64,000 nt of DNA, taken from the NCBI RefSeq assembly GCF_020857975.1, contig NZ_JACWUO010000011.1, forward strand, positions 1-64,000, written 5' to 3'. Source of the DNA: Stenotrophomonas rhizophila. Lineage in GTDB: Bacteria > Pseudomonadota > Gammaproteobacteria > Xanthomonadales > Xanthomonadaceae. Below the pieces are notes generated by a model, which had not been told where the DNA came from, made no database searches, and worked only from the letters and a program-made list of their open reading frames with translations. Below, in pieces: positions 45,242-54,656 of this stretch (position 1 is the stretch's first letter; each line of letters begins with the position of its first letter). Both the position numbers and the translations under genes were made by a program.

Positions 45242-46493
45242 GCGTGGTCACCCGGTCCGGTACCGGCTTGGTCCTGTCCAGCTTGGTCCATAGCGGCATG
45301 GTGATGAAGAAGGCGAAGTACAGGAAGGTCAGCACGCGCCCGACATAGGTCTCGTGCGCATCGGTACCGGGGCCCGAGCCGATCACCCCCAGCCAGACGA
45401 AGCACACCGCGAACATGCTCAACAGCGCGCGCGAGAGCGCCCCGCGGTAGCGGTAGGACTTGACCTTGGCCCGGTCCAGCCAGGGCACCAGGAACAGGAT
45501 GGCGATCGCCGAGAACATCACCAGCACGCCGCCGAGCTTGTTGGGCACCACCCGCAACATCGCGTAGTACGGGGTGTAGTACCAGACCGGCTTGATGTGT
45601 TCGGGGGTGACCAGGCGGTTGGCCTCGGTGAAGTTGTCGTGTTCCAGGAACAGGCCGCCGAAGGCCGGCGCGAAGAAGATGATGAAGGCGGCGATGATCA
45701 GCAGGAACCCGGCACCGACCGCATCCTTGAGCGTGTAGTACGGGTGGAACGGAATGCCGTCGGTGGGCGCGGTGGCCGACCAGCGGTTGCCCTTCGGGCC
45801 CTTCTTGATCTCCACCCCGTCGGGGTTGTTGGAGCCCACCTCGTGCAGCGCCCCCAGGTGCAGCACCACCAGCAGCAGCAACACCAGCGGCAGGGCGATC
45901 ACGTGCAGGGCGAAGAAGCGGTTGAGGGTGGCATCGCTGGGCAGGTAGTCGCCCATGATCCATTCGGTCAGGCCGTTGCCGATCACCGGAATCGCGCCGA
46001 ACAGCGAGATGATCACCTTGGCGCCCCAGAACGACATCTGGCCCCAGGGCAGCACGTAGCCCATGAAGGCTTCGGCCATCAGCACCAGGTAGATCAGCAT
46101 GCCCAGGATCCACACCAGCTCGCGCGGCTTCTGGTAGCTGCCGTACAGCAGCCCGCGGAACATGTGCAGGTAGACCACGATGAAGAACAGCGAGGCACCG
46201 GTGGAGTGCATGTAGCGGATCAGCCAGCCCCATTCGACATCGCGCATGATGTATTCGATGGAGGCGAACGCTTCGGCCGCGTTGGTCTTGTAGTGCATCG
46301 TCAGGAAGATGCCGGTGACGATCTGGTTGACCAGGATCAGCAGCGCCAGCGAACCGAAGTAGTACCAGAGGTTGAAGTTCTTCGGCGCGTAATACTCGCT
46401 GACGTGCTTGCGGTAGACCGGCATCAGCCCGGGCGCGCGCGCGTTGACCCAGTCGAATACCCCGGTGGCGGTACGGGTAAGGATATTGGCCAT
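45234..46493 (-). CDS. petB: cytochrome b of the bc1 complex
   Basis: A 419-residue membrane protein with about eight to nine helices. Visible landmarks are 'MHSTGASLFFIVVYLHMFRG' with a haem-ligand His pair, 'GYVLPWGQMSFWGAKVIISL' (quinol-site region), 'FFALHVIALPLVLLLLVVLH' with the second His pair, and 'PEHIKPVWYYTPYYAMLRVV' (PEWY-like region, here PVWY). The ATG at 46493 follows the petA stop by two bases. Confidence 0.97.
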   Translation of the reverse strand: MANILTRTATGVFDWVNARAPGLMPVYRKHVSEYYAPKNFNLWYYFGSLALLILVNQIVTGIFLTMHYKTNAAEAFASIEYIMRDVEWGWLIRYMHSTGASLFFIVVYLHMFRGLLYGSYQKPRELVWILGMLIYLVLMAEAFMGYVLPWGQMSFWGAKVIISLFGAIPVIGNGLTEWIMGDYLPSDATLNRFFALHVIALPLVLLLLVVLHLGALHEVGSNNPDGVEIKKGPKGNRWSATAPTDGIPFHPYYTLKDAVGAGFLLIIAAFIIFFAPAFGGLFLEHDNFTEANRLVTPEHIKPVWYYTPYYAMLRVVPNKLGGVLVMFSAIAILFLVPWLDRAKVKSYRYRGALSRALLSMFAVCFVWLGVIGSGPGTDAHETYVGRVLTFLYFAFFITMPLWTKLDRTKPVPDRVTTHD

Positions 46494-46495
46494 GG

Positions 46496-47116
46496 TCAAG
46501 CCGCCCCCTGCGGATCAACGCCGATGATGATGGTGTTGTCGTCCTGGTAATGGTGCGGCGGCACCAGCAGGTTGATCGGCGCCGGGACATCCTTGAACAC
46601 GCGACCGGACATATCGAAGCGCGACTTGTGGCAGGGGCAGAAGTAGCCGCCCTTCCACTGCGGGTCGTAGGGCTCGGGGCGGATCTCGGCCACCATTTCC
46701 GGCGAACAGCCCAGATGGGTGCACAGCCCGACCAGCACCGAGACCTCGGCCTTGATCGAGCGGAATTCGGGATTCTGCTTGAGCACGTACTCGGGCTGCT
46801 GTTCTTTTTCGCCCGACCCGGGGTCCTTCAGGCGCCCGTCAAGGCCGTGCAGCGCCTCGAGGATGGCCTTGGAACGCTTGACGATCCAGATCGGCTGCCC
46901 ACGCCACTCCATGACCAGTCGCTGGCCTTCCTGCAGGGCGCTGATATCGGCAATCACCGGGGCACCGGCCAGTTTGGCGCGGGCACTGGGATTCCAGGAC
47001 TTGATGAACGGTACCGCTGCAAATCCGACGCCAACCGCTCCGACCACCGCAGTGGTTGCTGAAAGGAACCGTCGACGTCCAGTGTTGACTGGATCGTTTA
47101 CCCCATCGTTGGCCAT
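46496..47116 (-). CDS. petA: ubiquinol-cytochrome c reductase Rieske iron-sulfur subunit
   Basis: A 206-residue Rieske protein. The N-terminus has a twin-arginine motif (GRRRFLSATTAVVGAVGVG) that also forms the membrane anchor; the [2Fe-2S] ligands are in 'GLCTHLGCSPEM' and 'YFCPCHKSRFDMSG'. It heads the petABC operon, the respiratory bc1 complex. A good promoter lies about 80 bases upstream. Confidence 0.97.
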   Translation of the reverse strand: MANDGVNDPVNTGRRRFLSATTAVVGAVGVGFAAVPFIKSWNPSARAKLAGAPVIADISALQEGQRLVMEWRGQPIWIVKRSKAILEALHGLDGRLKDPGSGEKEQQPEYVLKQNPEFRSIKAEVSVLVGLCTHLGCSPEMVAEIRPEPYDPQWKGGYFCPCHKSRFDMSGRVFKDVPAPINLLVPPHHYQDDNTIIIGVDPQGAA

Positions 47117-47194
47117 CCGGCACTCCGATATTGATTAGGTAGCTTGAGGCTGCCAGCAGACCGGTGGGGGCCAGTCCACATTGAATCAGCCGCG

Positions 47195-47224
47195 AGTGTA
47201 GCTGAACCGAAGTCGGCCACACAA
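47195..47224 (-). promoter_or_regulatory. sigma-70 promoter of petABC
   Basis: On the minus strand: -35 TTGTGT (47219-47224), 18-bp spacer, -10 TACACT (47195-47200), with a ~70-base leader before the petA ATG at 47116. Confidence 0.55.
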
Positions 47225-47306
47225 CGCGGTATCACCGAACCACATTACTGCAGGACATTACGCCATGAAGGCCCGCCAGCGCCATGGGCAGCACCGGCGC
47301 GGCCGG

Positions 47307-48242
47307 TCACTGGCTGCTGACCGGCGCGGCGCGGTAGCGGTCGGCCAGCTGCGCCACCCGCTTCACGTAGTACTGGGTTTCGCTGTAGGGCGGCACCCCG
47401 CCATGGCGATCGACCGCGCCTTCGCCGGCGTTGTAGCCGGCCGCGGCCAGGGTCAGGTTGCCGTTGAAACGCTTGAGCAGCCACGACAGGTATTGCACGC
47501 CGCCGCGGATGTTCTGCGCCGCGTCATACGAATCGGTCACGCCGAAGCGGCGCGCGGTCGGCGGCATCAGCTGCATCAGGCCCTGCGCGCCGGCACGGCT
47601 GAGCGCGGTGGGGTTGTAGGCCGACTCGGCGTGGATGATGGCGCGCACGATCGCCTCTTCGACGCCGAACTCACGCGCCGCGGCGCTGATCTCGGACTGG
47701 AAGGCGGTGGTGTTCAGGCGCACCGAGCCGAAGTTGACGCCCGGGTTGGCGCCGCAGGCGTAGCAGCGTTCGATGAAGCTGTAGTGGATGGTGCGCACCG
47801 GGCCGAGGCTGGCCAGCTGGGCCGGGCGGGCGCTGGTGTAGTGGCGCACGCCGTCCTTCATGTACGAATAGACCTGGCCGTTGACCACCCGCCCGGCCTT
47901 GCCGGTGCGCGGCTTTGCGGGCGCGGCGGCCGGGACCGGGGCGCCCACGGCCACGGCGGTGCCGGCAGTGGCGCCATCGGCCCGGGCCGGGCTGAGTGCG
48001 GCGGCGGTGGCAACTGCGGGTGCGACGGCCGGAGCCGGGGCCGGCGGCGGGACATAACGGCGCGGGGCATTGCGTTCGGGACGGTAGCTGCTGACCACGC
48101 TGCAGGCCGCGCCGGACATGCGCTTGCTGACATAGCTGGGAATGCCGTCGGCGCCGACGCACTTGTACAGCGTGCCCGCACTGGCCGGCACAGCGGTCAG
48201 CGCAGCCAGGGCCAGCGCGGCAATCCCCAAGATTCCCCTCAT
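47307..48242 (-). CDS. lytic transglycosylase with DUF4124 N-terminus
   Basis: A 311-residue secreted protein: signal peptide ([21 protein letters not shown]), a DUF4124-like segment ('[17 protein letters not shown]'), an Ala/Pro-rich linker, and a C-terminal SLT domain with catalytic Glu in '[20 protein letters not shown]', then '[15 protein letters not shown]' and '[12 protein letters not shown]'. It should cleave peptidoglycan glycan strands to 1,6-anhydromuropeptides in the periplasm. It is divergent from miaB. The ATG at 48242 begins the signal peptide. Confidence 0.93.
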   Translation of the reverse strand: MRGILGIAALALAALTAVPASAGTLYKCVGADGIPSYVSKRMSGAACSVVSSYRPERNAPRRYVPPPAPAPAVAPAVATAAALSPARADGATAGTAVAVGAPVPAAAPAKPRTGKAGRVVNGQVYSYMKDGVRHYTSARPAQLASLGPVRTIHYSFIERCYACGANPGVNFGSVRLNTTAFQSEISAAAREFGVEEAIVRAIIHAESAYNPTALSRAGAQGLMQLMPPTARRFGVTDSYDAAQNIRGGVQYLSWLLKRFNGNLTLAAAGYNAGEGAVDRHGGVPPYSETQYYVKRVAQLADRYRAAPVSSQ

Positions 48243-48438
48243 GGGCGCGAGTGTCCCAAGTTCGCCCGGGCTTGCCAAGGGGTTGATGCGCCAGACCTCC
48301 CCCGCCCGGGACCAACCCGGACGGCCGTCACAGCCGCCACGGCGGGCGCCCGCGCGCCTTGCCCTTCCCCGTTACAATGGCCGGCTCCCCGGCAGCCGTT
48401 GCGGTTGCCTGCCCGCCCACCCGACTGGAATAAGCGCC

Positions 48439-49932
48439 ATGACCGGGACGCCAGCTTCGACCGCGCCGACTTCGGCCGGCTCCGCCCTGCCTGCCTCTGC
48501 CCCCGCCACCCCCGCCGCCCGCCCCGACCTGCTGCCGCTGCCCGGCGCCAGGCCGCAGGTGACCGGTCCGGTGCGCGGCAAGCTGTACATCAAGACCCAC
48601 GGTTGCCAGATGAACGAGTACGACTCGTCCAAGATGGCCGACGTGCTGGCCGCCGCCGAAGGCCTGGAGCTGACCGACGACCCGGCCGAGGCCGATGTGC
48701 TGCTGATGAATACCTGCTCGATCCGCGAAAAGGCCCAGGAGAAGGTATTCAGCCAGCTGGGCTACTGGAAGGCACTGAAGAACAACGGGCGCGGCGTGAT
48801 CATCGGCGTCGGCGGCTGCGTGGCCTCCCAGGAAGGCGAGGCGATCATCAAGCGCGCCCCGCACGTGGACCTGGTGTTCGGCCCGCAGACCCTGCACCGC
48901 CTGCCCGAGCTGATCCGGCAGCGGCGCGAATCGGGCAAGTCGCAGGTGGACATCAGCTTCCCGGAGATCGAGAAGTTCGACCGCCTGCCCGAGCCGCGCG
49001 CCGACGGCGCCTCGGCCTTCGTGTCGATCATGGAAGGCTGCTCCAAGTACTGCTCGTTCTGCGTGGTGCCCTATACCCGCGGCACCGAGGTCAGCCGTCC
49101 GTTCGAGGACGTGGTGGTGGAAGTGGCGCAGCTGGCCGCCCAGGGCGTGCGCGAAATCAACCTGCTGGGCCAGAACGTGAACGCCTACCGCGGCCCGTAT
49201 GGCGATGGCGCCGACGCGAGTCCAGGCTCGAGTGGGGAGGTGCACTACGCCGATCTCGGCCTGCTGATCCGCACCATCGCGCAGATCGACGGGGTCGGCC
49301 GGATCCGCTTCACCACCTCCCATCCGCTGGAATTCAGCGATTCGCTGGTGGATGCCTACCGCGACGTGCCGCAGCTGGCCAACTTCCTGCACCTGCCGGT
49401 ACAGGCCGGCAGCGACCGGGTGCTGTCGGCGATGAAGCGCGGCTACACCGCGCTGGAGTTCAAGGCCAAGATCCGCAAGCTGCGCGCGGTGCGCCCGGAC
49501 ATCTCGATCAGTTCGGACTTCATCGTCGGCTTCCCCGGCGAGACCGAGGCCGATTTCGAGAAGACCATGCAGCTGATCGAAGACATCGGCTTCGATCACA
49601 GCTTTTCCTTCATCTACTCGCGCCGCCCCGGCACCCCGGCCGCGGATCTGCCCGACACCCTCGGCGACGCCGAAAAGCACGCACGGCTGTCGCGGCTTCA
49701 GGCACGGATCAACCAGCAGGCCGCGGCGATCTCGGAAAAGATGGTGGGCAGCGTGCAGACCGTGCTGGTCGAAGGCCCCTCCAAGCGCAATCCCAACGAG
49801 CTGACCGGCAAGAGCGAGAACATGCGCTCGGTGAACTTCCCCGGCCACCCGCGCCTGGTCGGCCAGTTCGTCGACGTGGTGATCACCGAGGCGTACAGCA
49901 ATTCGCTGCGCGCGCGAATGGTGGTGGCCTGA
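48439..49932 (+). CDS. miaB: tRNA-2-methylthio-N6-dimethylallyladenosine synthase
   Basis: MiaB adds the methylthio group to i6A37 of tRNAs reading U-starting codons. The 497-residue radical-SAM enzyme has an N-terminal UPF0004 domain with cluster cysteines ([36 protein letters not shown]), the radical-SAM motif CSKYCSFC in '[18 protein letters not shown]', and a C-terminal TRAM domain. The first ~45 residues are Ala/Pro-rich. The ATG at 48439 has GGAATAA upstream. Confidence 0.97.
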   Translation: MTGTPASTAPTSAGSALPASAPATPAARPDLLPLPGARPQVTGPVRGKLYIKTHGCQMNEYDSSKMADVLAAAEGLELTDDPAEADVLLMNTCSIREKAQEKVFSQLGYWKALKNNGRGVIIGVGGCVASQEGEAIIKRAPHVDLVFGPQTLHRLPELIRQRRESGKSQVDISFPEIEKFDRLPEPRADGASAFVSIMEGCSKYCSFCVVPYTRGTEVSRPFEDVVVEVAQLAAQGVREINLLGQNVNAYRGPYGDGADASPGSSGEVHYADLGLLIRTIAQIDGVGRIRFTTSHPLEFSDSLVDAYRDVPQLANFLHLPVQAGSDRVLSAMKRGYTALEFKAKIRKLRAVRPDISISSDFIVGFPGETEADFEKTMQLIEDIGFDHSFSFIYSRRPGTPAADLPDTLGDAEKHARLSRLQARINQQAAAISEKMVGSVQTVLVEGPSKRNPNELTGKSENMRSVNFPGHPRLVGQFVDVVITEAYSNSLRARMVVA

Positions 49933-49936
49933 GGGC

Positions 49937-49962
49937 GTACCGACCAACGGTCGGTACCTACC
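49937..49962. repeat. single SMAG-type repeat behind miaB
   Basis: The stem GTACCGACC/GGTCGGTAC plus CTACC, four bases after the miaB stop. Its arms are the same sequence as those of the copies at 38399 and 41337. Confidence 0.8.
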
Positions 49963-50041
49963 GGATCTGCCGGATGCCGGTGTTTCCGCTTCGCGGCCCG
50001 CGCAGATCGCCCGAGGACAATTTTTCACCACCCCGTCACAA

Positions 50042-50114
50042 CCCTTGCAGCGCAAGGGCTGGCACGGGGTATCCACAGGTTGCTGCAGCGTCCTTGCACA
50101 GCCGCTGTGGAGAA
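50042..50114. promoter_or_regulatory. phoH upstream region with hairpin and two DnaA-box-like sites
   Basis: The 310-base miaB-phoH gap holds, besides the SMAG repeat, the palindrome CCCTTG-CAGCG-CAAGGG (50042-50058), GTATCCACA (50069-50077, 8/9 match to the DnaA box TTATCCACA) and TGTGGAGAA (50106-50114, 8/9 match on the other strand). The two boxes face each other 28 bases apart. No gene was seen in this gap. Confidence 0.4.
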
Positions 50115-50242
50115 CCCCCCACGCAGGCCCGCCAGCCCCGCGCATGGCCGGCGTTGTAGCGGCGGCCCCACGCGCGCGCTACCCTGTGCTTCCTTTCCCC
50201 AGCTTGCGGCCCAGTCCCCTGGATTGACGGCCGCCGGACGCA

Positions 50243-51226
50243 ATGACGGCACTGGCACAACGCGATTTCACCCTGGCCCCGGAAGACAACGAGCGCCTGG
50301 CCAACCTGGCCGGCCCCTTCGACGAGCACCTGCGCCAGATCGAACTCAAGCTCGGCGTGGAGATCGCCAACCGCGGGCACGTGTTCCGCGTGACCGGCCC
50401 CAGCCGCGTTGCCGAAGAGGCACAGAAGCTGATCGAGGCGCTGTACCTGGAAGCGGCCGACACCCCCTTCGACAACCACGCCATCCACCTGCGCCTGAAC
50501 CAGGCCAACGTCGAACACGTGGTCGAGCGGGCCTACGAAGCGCAGGAAGTGGCGATCAAGGTCAAGCGCGGCACGGTGCGCGGGCGCGGCGCCAACCAGG
50601 CGCGCTACCTGCACCAGATCACCACCCACGACATCAACTTCGGGATCGGCCCGGCCGGTACCGGCAAGACTTTCCTGGCCGTGGCCAGCGCGGTGGAGGC
50701 CCTGAACGAGTCGCGCGTGCAGCGGTTGATCCTGGTGCGCCCGGCAGTGGAGGCCGGCGAAAAGCTCGGCTTCCTGCCCGGCGACCTCAGCCAGAAGGTC
50801 GACCCCTACCTGCGCCCGCTGTACGACGCGCTGTATGAAATGCTGGGCGTGGAAAAAGTGCTCAAGCTGCTGGAAAAGAACGTCATCGAGATCGCGCCGC
50901 TGGCGTATATGCGCGGGCGCACGCTCAACGACGCGTACGTGATCCTGGACGAGGCGCAGAACACCACCATCGAACAGATGAAGATGTTCCTGACCCGGCT
51001 GGGCTTCGGCTCGACCGCGGTGGTCACCGGCGACCTGACCCAGACCGATCTGCCCAAGCACGTCAAATCCGGCCTGCGCGATGCGATCGAGGTGCTGCAC
51101 GACGTCGATGGCGTCAGCTTCACCTTCTTCGAGGCGCGCGACGTGGTCCGCCACCCGCTGGTGGCGCGCATCGTCAGTGCCTACGAACGCCGCGACCTGC
51201 AGCAGGTCAAGCCGGGCGCGGAATGA
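50243..51226 (+). CDS. phoH: PhoH-like ATPase (YbeZ)
   Basis: A 327-residue PhoH-family protein: an N-terminal KH-like segment, Walker A GPAGTGKT (residues 136-143), 'RLILVRPAVEAGEKLGFLPG', Walker B 'AYVILDEAQNTTIEQMKMFL' and 'LTRLGFGSTAVVTGDLTQTD'. YbeZ works with the RNase YbeY in ribosome-associated RNA metabolism. It is located 59 bases before ybeY, the conserved arrangement behind miaB. Confidence 0.96.
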   Translation: MTALAQRDFTLAPEDNERLANLAGPFDEHLRQIELKLGVEIANRGHVFRVTGPSRVAEEAQKLIEALYLEAADTPFDNHAIHLRLNQANVEHVVERAYEAQEVAIKVKRGTVRGRGANQARYLHQITTHDINFGIGPAGTGKTFLAVASAVEALNESRVQRLILVRPAVEAGEKLGFLPGDLSQKVDPYLRPLYDALYEMLGVEKVLKLLEKNVIEIAPLAYMRGRTLNDAYVILDEAQNTTIEQMKMFLTRLGFGSTAVVTGDLTQTDLPKHVKSGLRDAIEVLHDVDGVSFTFFEARDVVRHPLVARIVSAYERRDLQQVKPGAE

Positions 51227-51284
51227 CCCGGCGGCCCGCCGCCGTGCCCGCCCCCGCTCCCCCTGATTACCCGGAACTCACGCC

Positions 51285-51770
51285 ATGACCAAAGGTCCCG
51301 TCCGCCTCGATGTCGCCGTCAGCTACGCCCTGCCCCGCGCCGGGCTGCCCTCGGCGGTGAGTTTCCGCAAGTGGGTGGCAGCCGCACTGAAGGGCCGCAT
51401 CCGCGAAGCCGACCTGGCCATCCGCCTGGTCGACGCCAAGGAGGGCCAGTCGCTGAACCGGCACTACCGCGGCAAGGATTACGCCACCAACGTGCTCAGC
51501 TTCCCGGCCGAGCTGCCCGAAGGGTTGCCCAAGGGGGTCAAGTTCCCGCTGCTGGGCGATCTGGTGATCTGCGCGCCGGTGGTGGCCAGCGAGGCGGCCG
51601 AGCAGGACAAGCGGCTCAACGCCCACTATGCGCACCTGACCGTGCACGGCGTGCTGCACCTGCTGGGCTGGGACCACGAGGACGACAAGGAAGCCGAGGC
51701 GATGGAACAGCTGGAACGCGAGATCCTCGCCGACCTGGGCATCGACGACCCCTACGCCAACGAGCAGTGA
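51285..51770 (+). CDS. ybeY: endoribonuclease YbeY (rRNA maturation factor)
   Basis: A 161-residue zinc protein with the HxxxHxxxxxH motif in '[15 protein letters not shown]' (near residue 115) and the family segment '[14 protein letters not shown]'. It takes part in 16S rRNA 3' maturation and ribosome quality control. It lies between phoH and a small secreted protein, eleven bases from the latter. Confidence 0.96.
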   Translation: MTKGPVRLDVAVSYALPRAGLPSAVSFRKWVAAALKGRIREADLAIRLVDAKEGQSLNRHYRGKDYATNVLSFPAELPEGLPKGVKFPLLGDLVICAPVVASEAAEQDKRLNAHYAHLTVHGVLHLLGWDHEDDKEAEAMEQLEREILADLGIDDPYANEQ

Positions 51771-51780
51771 GCCGCCCGGC

Positions 51781-52380
51781 ATGCCGACCTTCCCCCTCCC
51801 GATGACCACCTGCGCAGGCCTGTGCCTGGCCCTGTCCGCCCTGCTGCCGGCCACCGGCTCGGCCGCCGCGCTGGACCTGCCGGCGCTGATCGAATGCCGC
51901 CAGGGCCTGGCCGACTACAACGCCCTGGCGCCGGTAGTGGCCGACCCGCTCAAGGCGGTGGCCAACGGCCTGCAGCCGCTGCCGCAGACCAACGCGTTCA
52001 TGAGCGAGTTCCGCCTGGCCACGCCGCTCACCGTGTTCGGCCAGCGCACCGAGTACCTGGCCATCGCCGGGGCCAGCATCATGGCGATCCTGGACCTGCC
52101 CGACCCGCGCCCGCTGGCCCGCACGCTGGCGCTGGAGGACGGGGTGGATACGCCGGAAAAGTTCATGGCCGGGCGCGAACTGGTCAGCCGCGATGTCACC
52201 GACCCGGTCACCGGCGAACCGATGATCGAATCGGTGATCCTGAGCCTGTCCACGGTCAAGACCCACCCGGGCAAGACCCTGGCCGGCTGTACCTACAGCC
52301 TGGACCTGCCGCCGGAAGCGCCCGAAGCGCCGCCGGCCCCGGTCCCGGCCGCCCCGCCAGCGGCTGCCGCCGGGCGCTGA
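51781..52380 (+). CDS. secreted hypothetical protein with Pro/Ala tail
   Basis: A 199-residue protein not assigned to a family. The first ~30 residues form a signal peptide (MTTCAGLCLALSALLPATGSAAA); the mature part has two cysteines (IECRQG and AGCTYS) that could pair, and the end is Pro/Ala-rich (PPEAPEAPPAPVPAAPPAAA). Start alternatives are 51781 and 51802, both before the signal peptide core. It is inserted between ybeY and corC, which are usually adjacent. Confidence 0.75.
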   Translation: MPTFPLPMTTCAGLCLALSALLPATGSAAALDLPALIECRQGLADYNALAPVVADPLKAVANGLQPLPQTNAFMSEFRLATPLTVFGQRTEYLAIAGASIMAILDLPDPRPLARTLALEDGVDTPEKFMAGRELVSRDVTDPVTGEPMIESVILSLSTVKTHPGKTLAGCTYSLDLPPEAPEAPPAPVPAAPPAAAAGR

Positions 52381-52418
52381 CAGCGCCCCGCATCCTGCTA
52401 GACTCCCCTCCAACGCCC

Positions 52419-52440
52419 GGCACGCCGGGTGCCTTTTTTT
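52419..52440 (+). terminator. intrinsic terminator or attenuator directly before corC
   Basis: The stem GGCAC-GCCGG-GTGCC is followed immediately by seven T, ending only seven bases before the corC ATG at 52447. An alternative stem CCCGG-CACG-CCGGG overlaps it. There is no room for a normal Shine-Dalgarno site behind it, so corC expression probably depends on read-through or on alternative folding. Confidence 0.65.
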
Positions 52441-52446
52441 CCAGAG

Positions 52447-53328
52447 ATGTCTGAAGACGACAGTAGTAGCTCCGCCCTGGAGCAACATGAGAAGAAGCGC
52501 AGCTGGCTTGAACGCCTGACCTCTGCCTTCTCCGGCGAACCCCACACCCGCGACGAGCTGGTGGCGGTACTGCACACCGCAGAGGAAGACGGCCTGATCG
52601 CCGCCGACACCCTGCGGATGATGGAGGGGGCGATCGCGGTGGCCGAGCTCACCGTGGGCGATGTGATGATTTCGCGCTCGCAGATGGTCTCCTTGCCGGT
52701 GGAAGCCCCGTTCCTGGACCTGATGAAGCAGGTGGTCGAATCGGGCCATTCGCGCTTCCCGGTGCACGGCGACAACAAGGACGACATCCTCGGCATCCTG
52801 CTGGCCAAGGACCTGCTGCGCGGCGTGGTCGCCGACCACGGCCCGGCCAACATCCGCGAGCTGCTGCGCCCGGCGGTGCTGATCCCCGAAGCCAAGAAGC
52901 TCAATGTGCTGCTCAAGGAGTTCCGGCTCTCGCGCAACCACATGGCGATCGTGGTCGATGAGTACGGCGGCGTCGCCGGCCTGGTCACCATCGAGGACGT
53001 GCTGGAGCAGATCGTCGGCGAGATCGACGACGAACACGACGAGGCCGAGGACCACACCGCGCAGATCGCGATCCAGGCCGATGGCCAGTACGTGGTCGAC
53101 GCGCTGACCCCGATCGAGGATTTCAACGAGCGTTTCGGCGCCGGCTTCCCCGACGACGACTACGACACCATCGGCGGCCTGGTCACCGAGGCGATCGGCC
53201 ACCTGCCCGAAACCGGCGACGAGCTCAGCCTGGACCGCTTCGTGTTCCGGGTGGCGCGCGCCGACGCCCGCCGCGTACAGGCGTTCCATGTGACCGTGCT
53301 GCCGCCGGACACGAACAACGAGGATTGA
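52447..53328 (+). CDS. corC: CorC/HlyC-family transporter-associated CBS protein (YbeX)
   Basis: A 293-residue cytoplasmic protein with a pair of CBS domains ('VGDVMISRSQMVSLPVEAPF', ~75-185) and a C-terminal CorC_HlyC domain ('DDDYDTIGGLVTEAIGHLPE'). YbeX/CorC is linked to magnesium/cobalt efflux and to ribosome metabolism in the miaB-phoH-ybeY-ybeX cluster. The ATG at 52447 is preferred; an in-frame GTG at 52429 lies inside the terminator stem. It is followed by a DUF4105 gene. Confidence 0.95.
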   Translation: MSEDDSSSSALEQHEKKRSWLERLTSAFSGEPHTRDELVAVLHTAEEDGLIAADTLRMMEGAIAVAELTVGDVMISRSQMVSLPVEAPFLDLMKQVVESGHSRFPVHGDNKDDILGILLAKDLLRGVVADHGPANIRELLRPAVLIPEAKKLNVLLKEFRLSRNHMAIVVDEYGGVAGLVTIEDVLEQIVGEIDDEHDEAEDHTAQIAIQADGQYVVDALTPIEDFNERFGAGFPDDDYDTIGGLVTEAIGHLPETGDELSLDRFVFRVARADARRVQAFHVTVLPPDTNNED

Positions 53329-53336
53329 TCCACGCC

Positions 53337-54650
53337 ATGCGGCCCCTGCTGAAGCGGTGGCCGTCGTGCCGCCTGTTGTTCCTGTCCTGGATGCTGGCCC
53401 TGGCCAGCCTGCCGTTGCCTGCGCTGGCGCAGGCTGCCCCTGCTCCGCCGGGGCACGCGCCTGCCGAACCCTCGGCGGCGGTGGACGGCGTGAACATGCC
53501 CTCTGCACCACGCGTCGGCGTGAACATGCCTTCCGCACCACGCATAGGCGTGGTGACCATGCAGCCGGGCGAGATCTTCTTCGAACGCTTCGGCCACGAT
53601 GCGCTGGTGGTGCTGGACCCGGCCAGCGGCCAGGCGACCTCGTACAACTTCGGCTATTTCGATCCGGGCGAGCCCGATTTCGTCGGGCGCTTCGTGCGCG
53701 GCGACATGATGTATTACCTGGTGGCGCTGCCGCTGGACGAGGACCTGTCCTACTACCGTGACAGCGGCCGTGGCGCCAGCCTGCAGTGGCTGGACCTGGA
53801 CCCGGCGCAGGCGCGTGCATTGGCGGCCTCGCTGGCCGAACGCGCCAAGCCGGAAAACGCGCGCTACCACTACGATTACTACACCGCCAACTGCGCCACC
53901 ATGGTCCGCGATGCGATCGACCAGGCACTGGGCGGCGGATTGCATTCGCAGCTGTCCGGGCGCTCGCGCGGCAATACCTACCGCAGCGAATCGGTGCGGC
54001 TGGCCTCGCCGTCGCCGTGGATGTGGCTGGGCTTCGACATCGGGCTGGGCCCGTATGCCGACCAGCCGCTGTCGCGCTGGCAGGAAGCCTTCGTGCCGAT
54101 GCGCCTGGCCGATGCGCTGCGCCAGGCCCGCAACAGCGACGGCCGCCCGCTGGTGCAGGCCGAGCAGGAACTGCTGCCGCACCGGATCGCGGCCGAACCC
54201 ACCGAATCGCCGCGCCACTGGTGGCCGTGGCTGCTGTGCGGGCTGCTGGCCGCGGCCGGGATCGTGGCCCTGCGTGCACGGCGGCGCCTGCTTGGCGCCG
54301 TCGCGCTGCCGCTGTGGCTGCTGTGCGGCATCGCCGGCGCCCTGCTGACCTACCTGTGGGGCTTCAGCGCGCACCAGGCGGCCTGGGCCAACCGCAACCT
54401 GCTGCAGCTCTCGCCGTTGTGCCTGCTGTTGCTGCCCGGCGCGATCACCCTGCTGCGCGGGCGCACCCCGCGCGCGTGGTTCGCCGCGGTGCTGTGGGCG
54501 GTGGCGCTGCTGTCGGCGCTGGGCCTGGTACTGCATTGGCTGACCCTGCAGGCGCAGGTCAATCTGCAGTGGATCGTGCTGCTGTTGCCGGTGCACCTGG
54601 CGCTGGCCTGGGTGCTGGGCCGCCGTGACTTGCCCGTCACGGCCGGCTGA
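53337..54650 (+). CDS. DUF4105 (Lnb N-terminal-like) membrane protein
   Basis: A 437-residue protein: signal peptide (LFLSWMLALASLPLPALAQA), a periplasmic DUF4105/Lnb-N domain with 'FFERFGHDALVVLD' (His) and 'DYYTANCATMVRDAID' (Cys), a papain/NlpC-like pair, and five C-terminal membrane helices. Function unknown; an envelope thiol hydrolase is suggested by the fold. Between signal peptide and domain is a tandem decapeptide GVNMPSAPRV/GVNMPSAPRI. It starts eight bases after corC and sits where lnt lies in E. coli. Confidence 0.88.
   Translation: MRPLLKRWPSCRLLFLSWMLALASLPLPALAQAAPAPPGHAPAEPSAAVDGVNMPSAPRVGVNMPSAPRIGVVTMQPGEIFFERFGHDALVVLDPASGQATSYNFGYFDPGEPDFVGRFVRGDMMYYLVALPLDEDLSYYRDSGRGASLQWLDLDPAQARALAASLAERAKPENARYHYDYYTANCATMVRDAIDQALGGGLHSQLSGRSRGNTYRSESVRLASPSPWMWLGFDIGLGPYADQPLSRWQEAFVPMRLADALRQARNSDGRPLVQAEQELLPHRIAAEPTESPRHWWPWLLCGLLAAAGIVALRARRRLLGAVALPLWLLCGIAGALLTYLWGFSAHQAAWANRNLLQLSPLCLLLLPGAITLLRGRTPRAWFAAVLWAVALLSALGLVLHWLTLQAQVNLQWIVLLLPVHLALAWVLGRRDLPVTAG
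53487..53546 (+). repeat. 30-bp tandem repeat inside the DUF4105 gene
   Basis: Two in-frame copies (53487-53516 and 53517-53546) differ at five bases and encode GVNMPSAPRV and GVNMPSAPRI, with a third truncated start (GVV). The segment lies in the linker after the signal peptide. Confidence 0.85.
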
Positions 54651-54656
54651 CGCACG

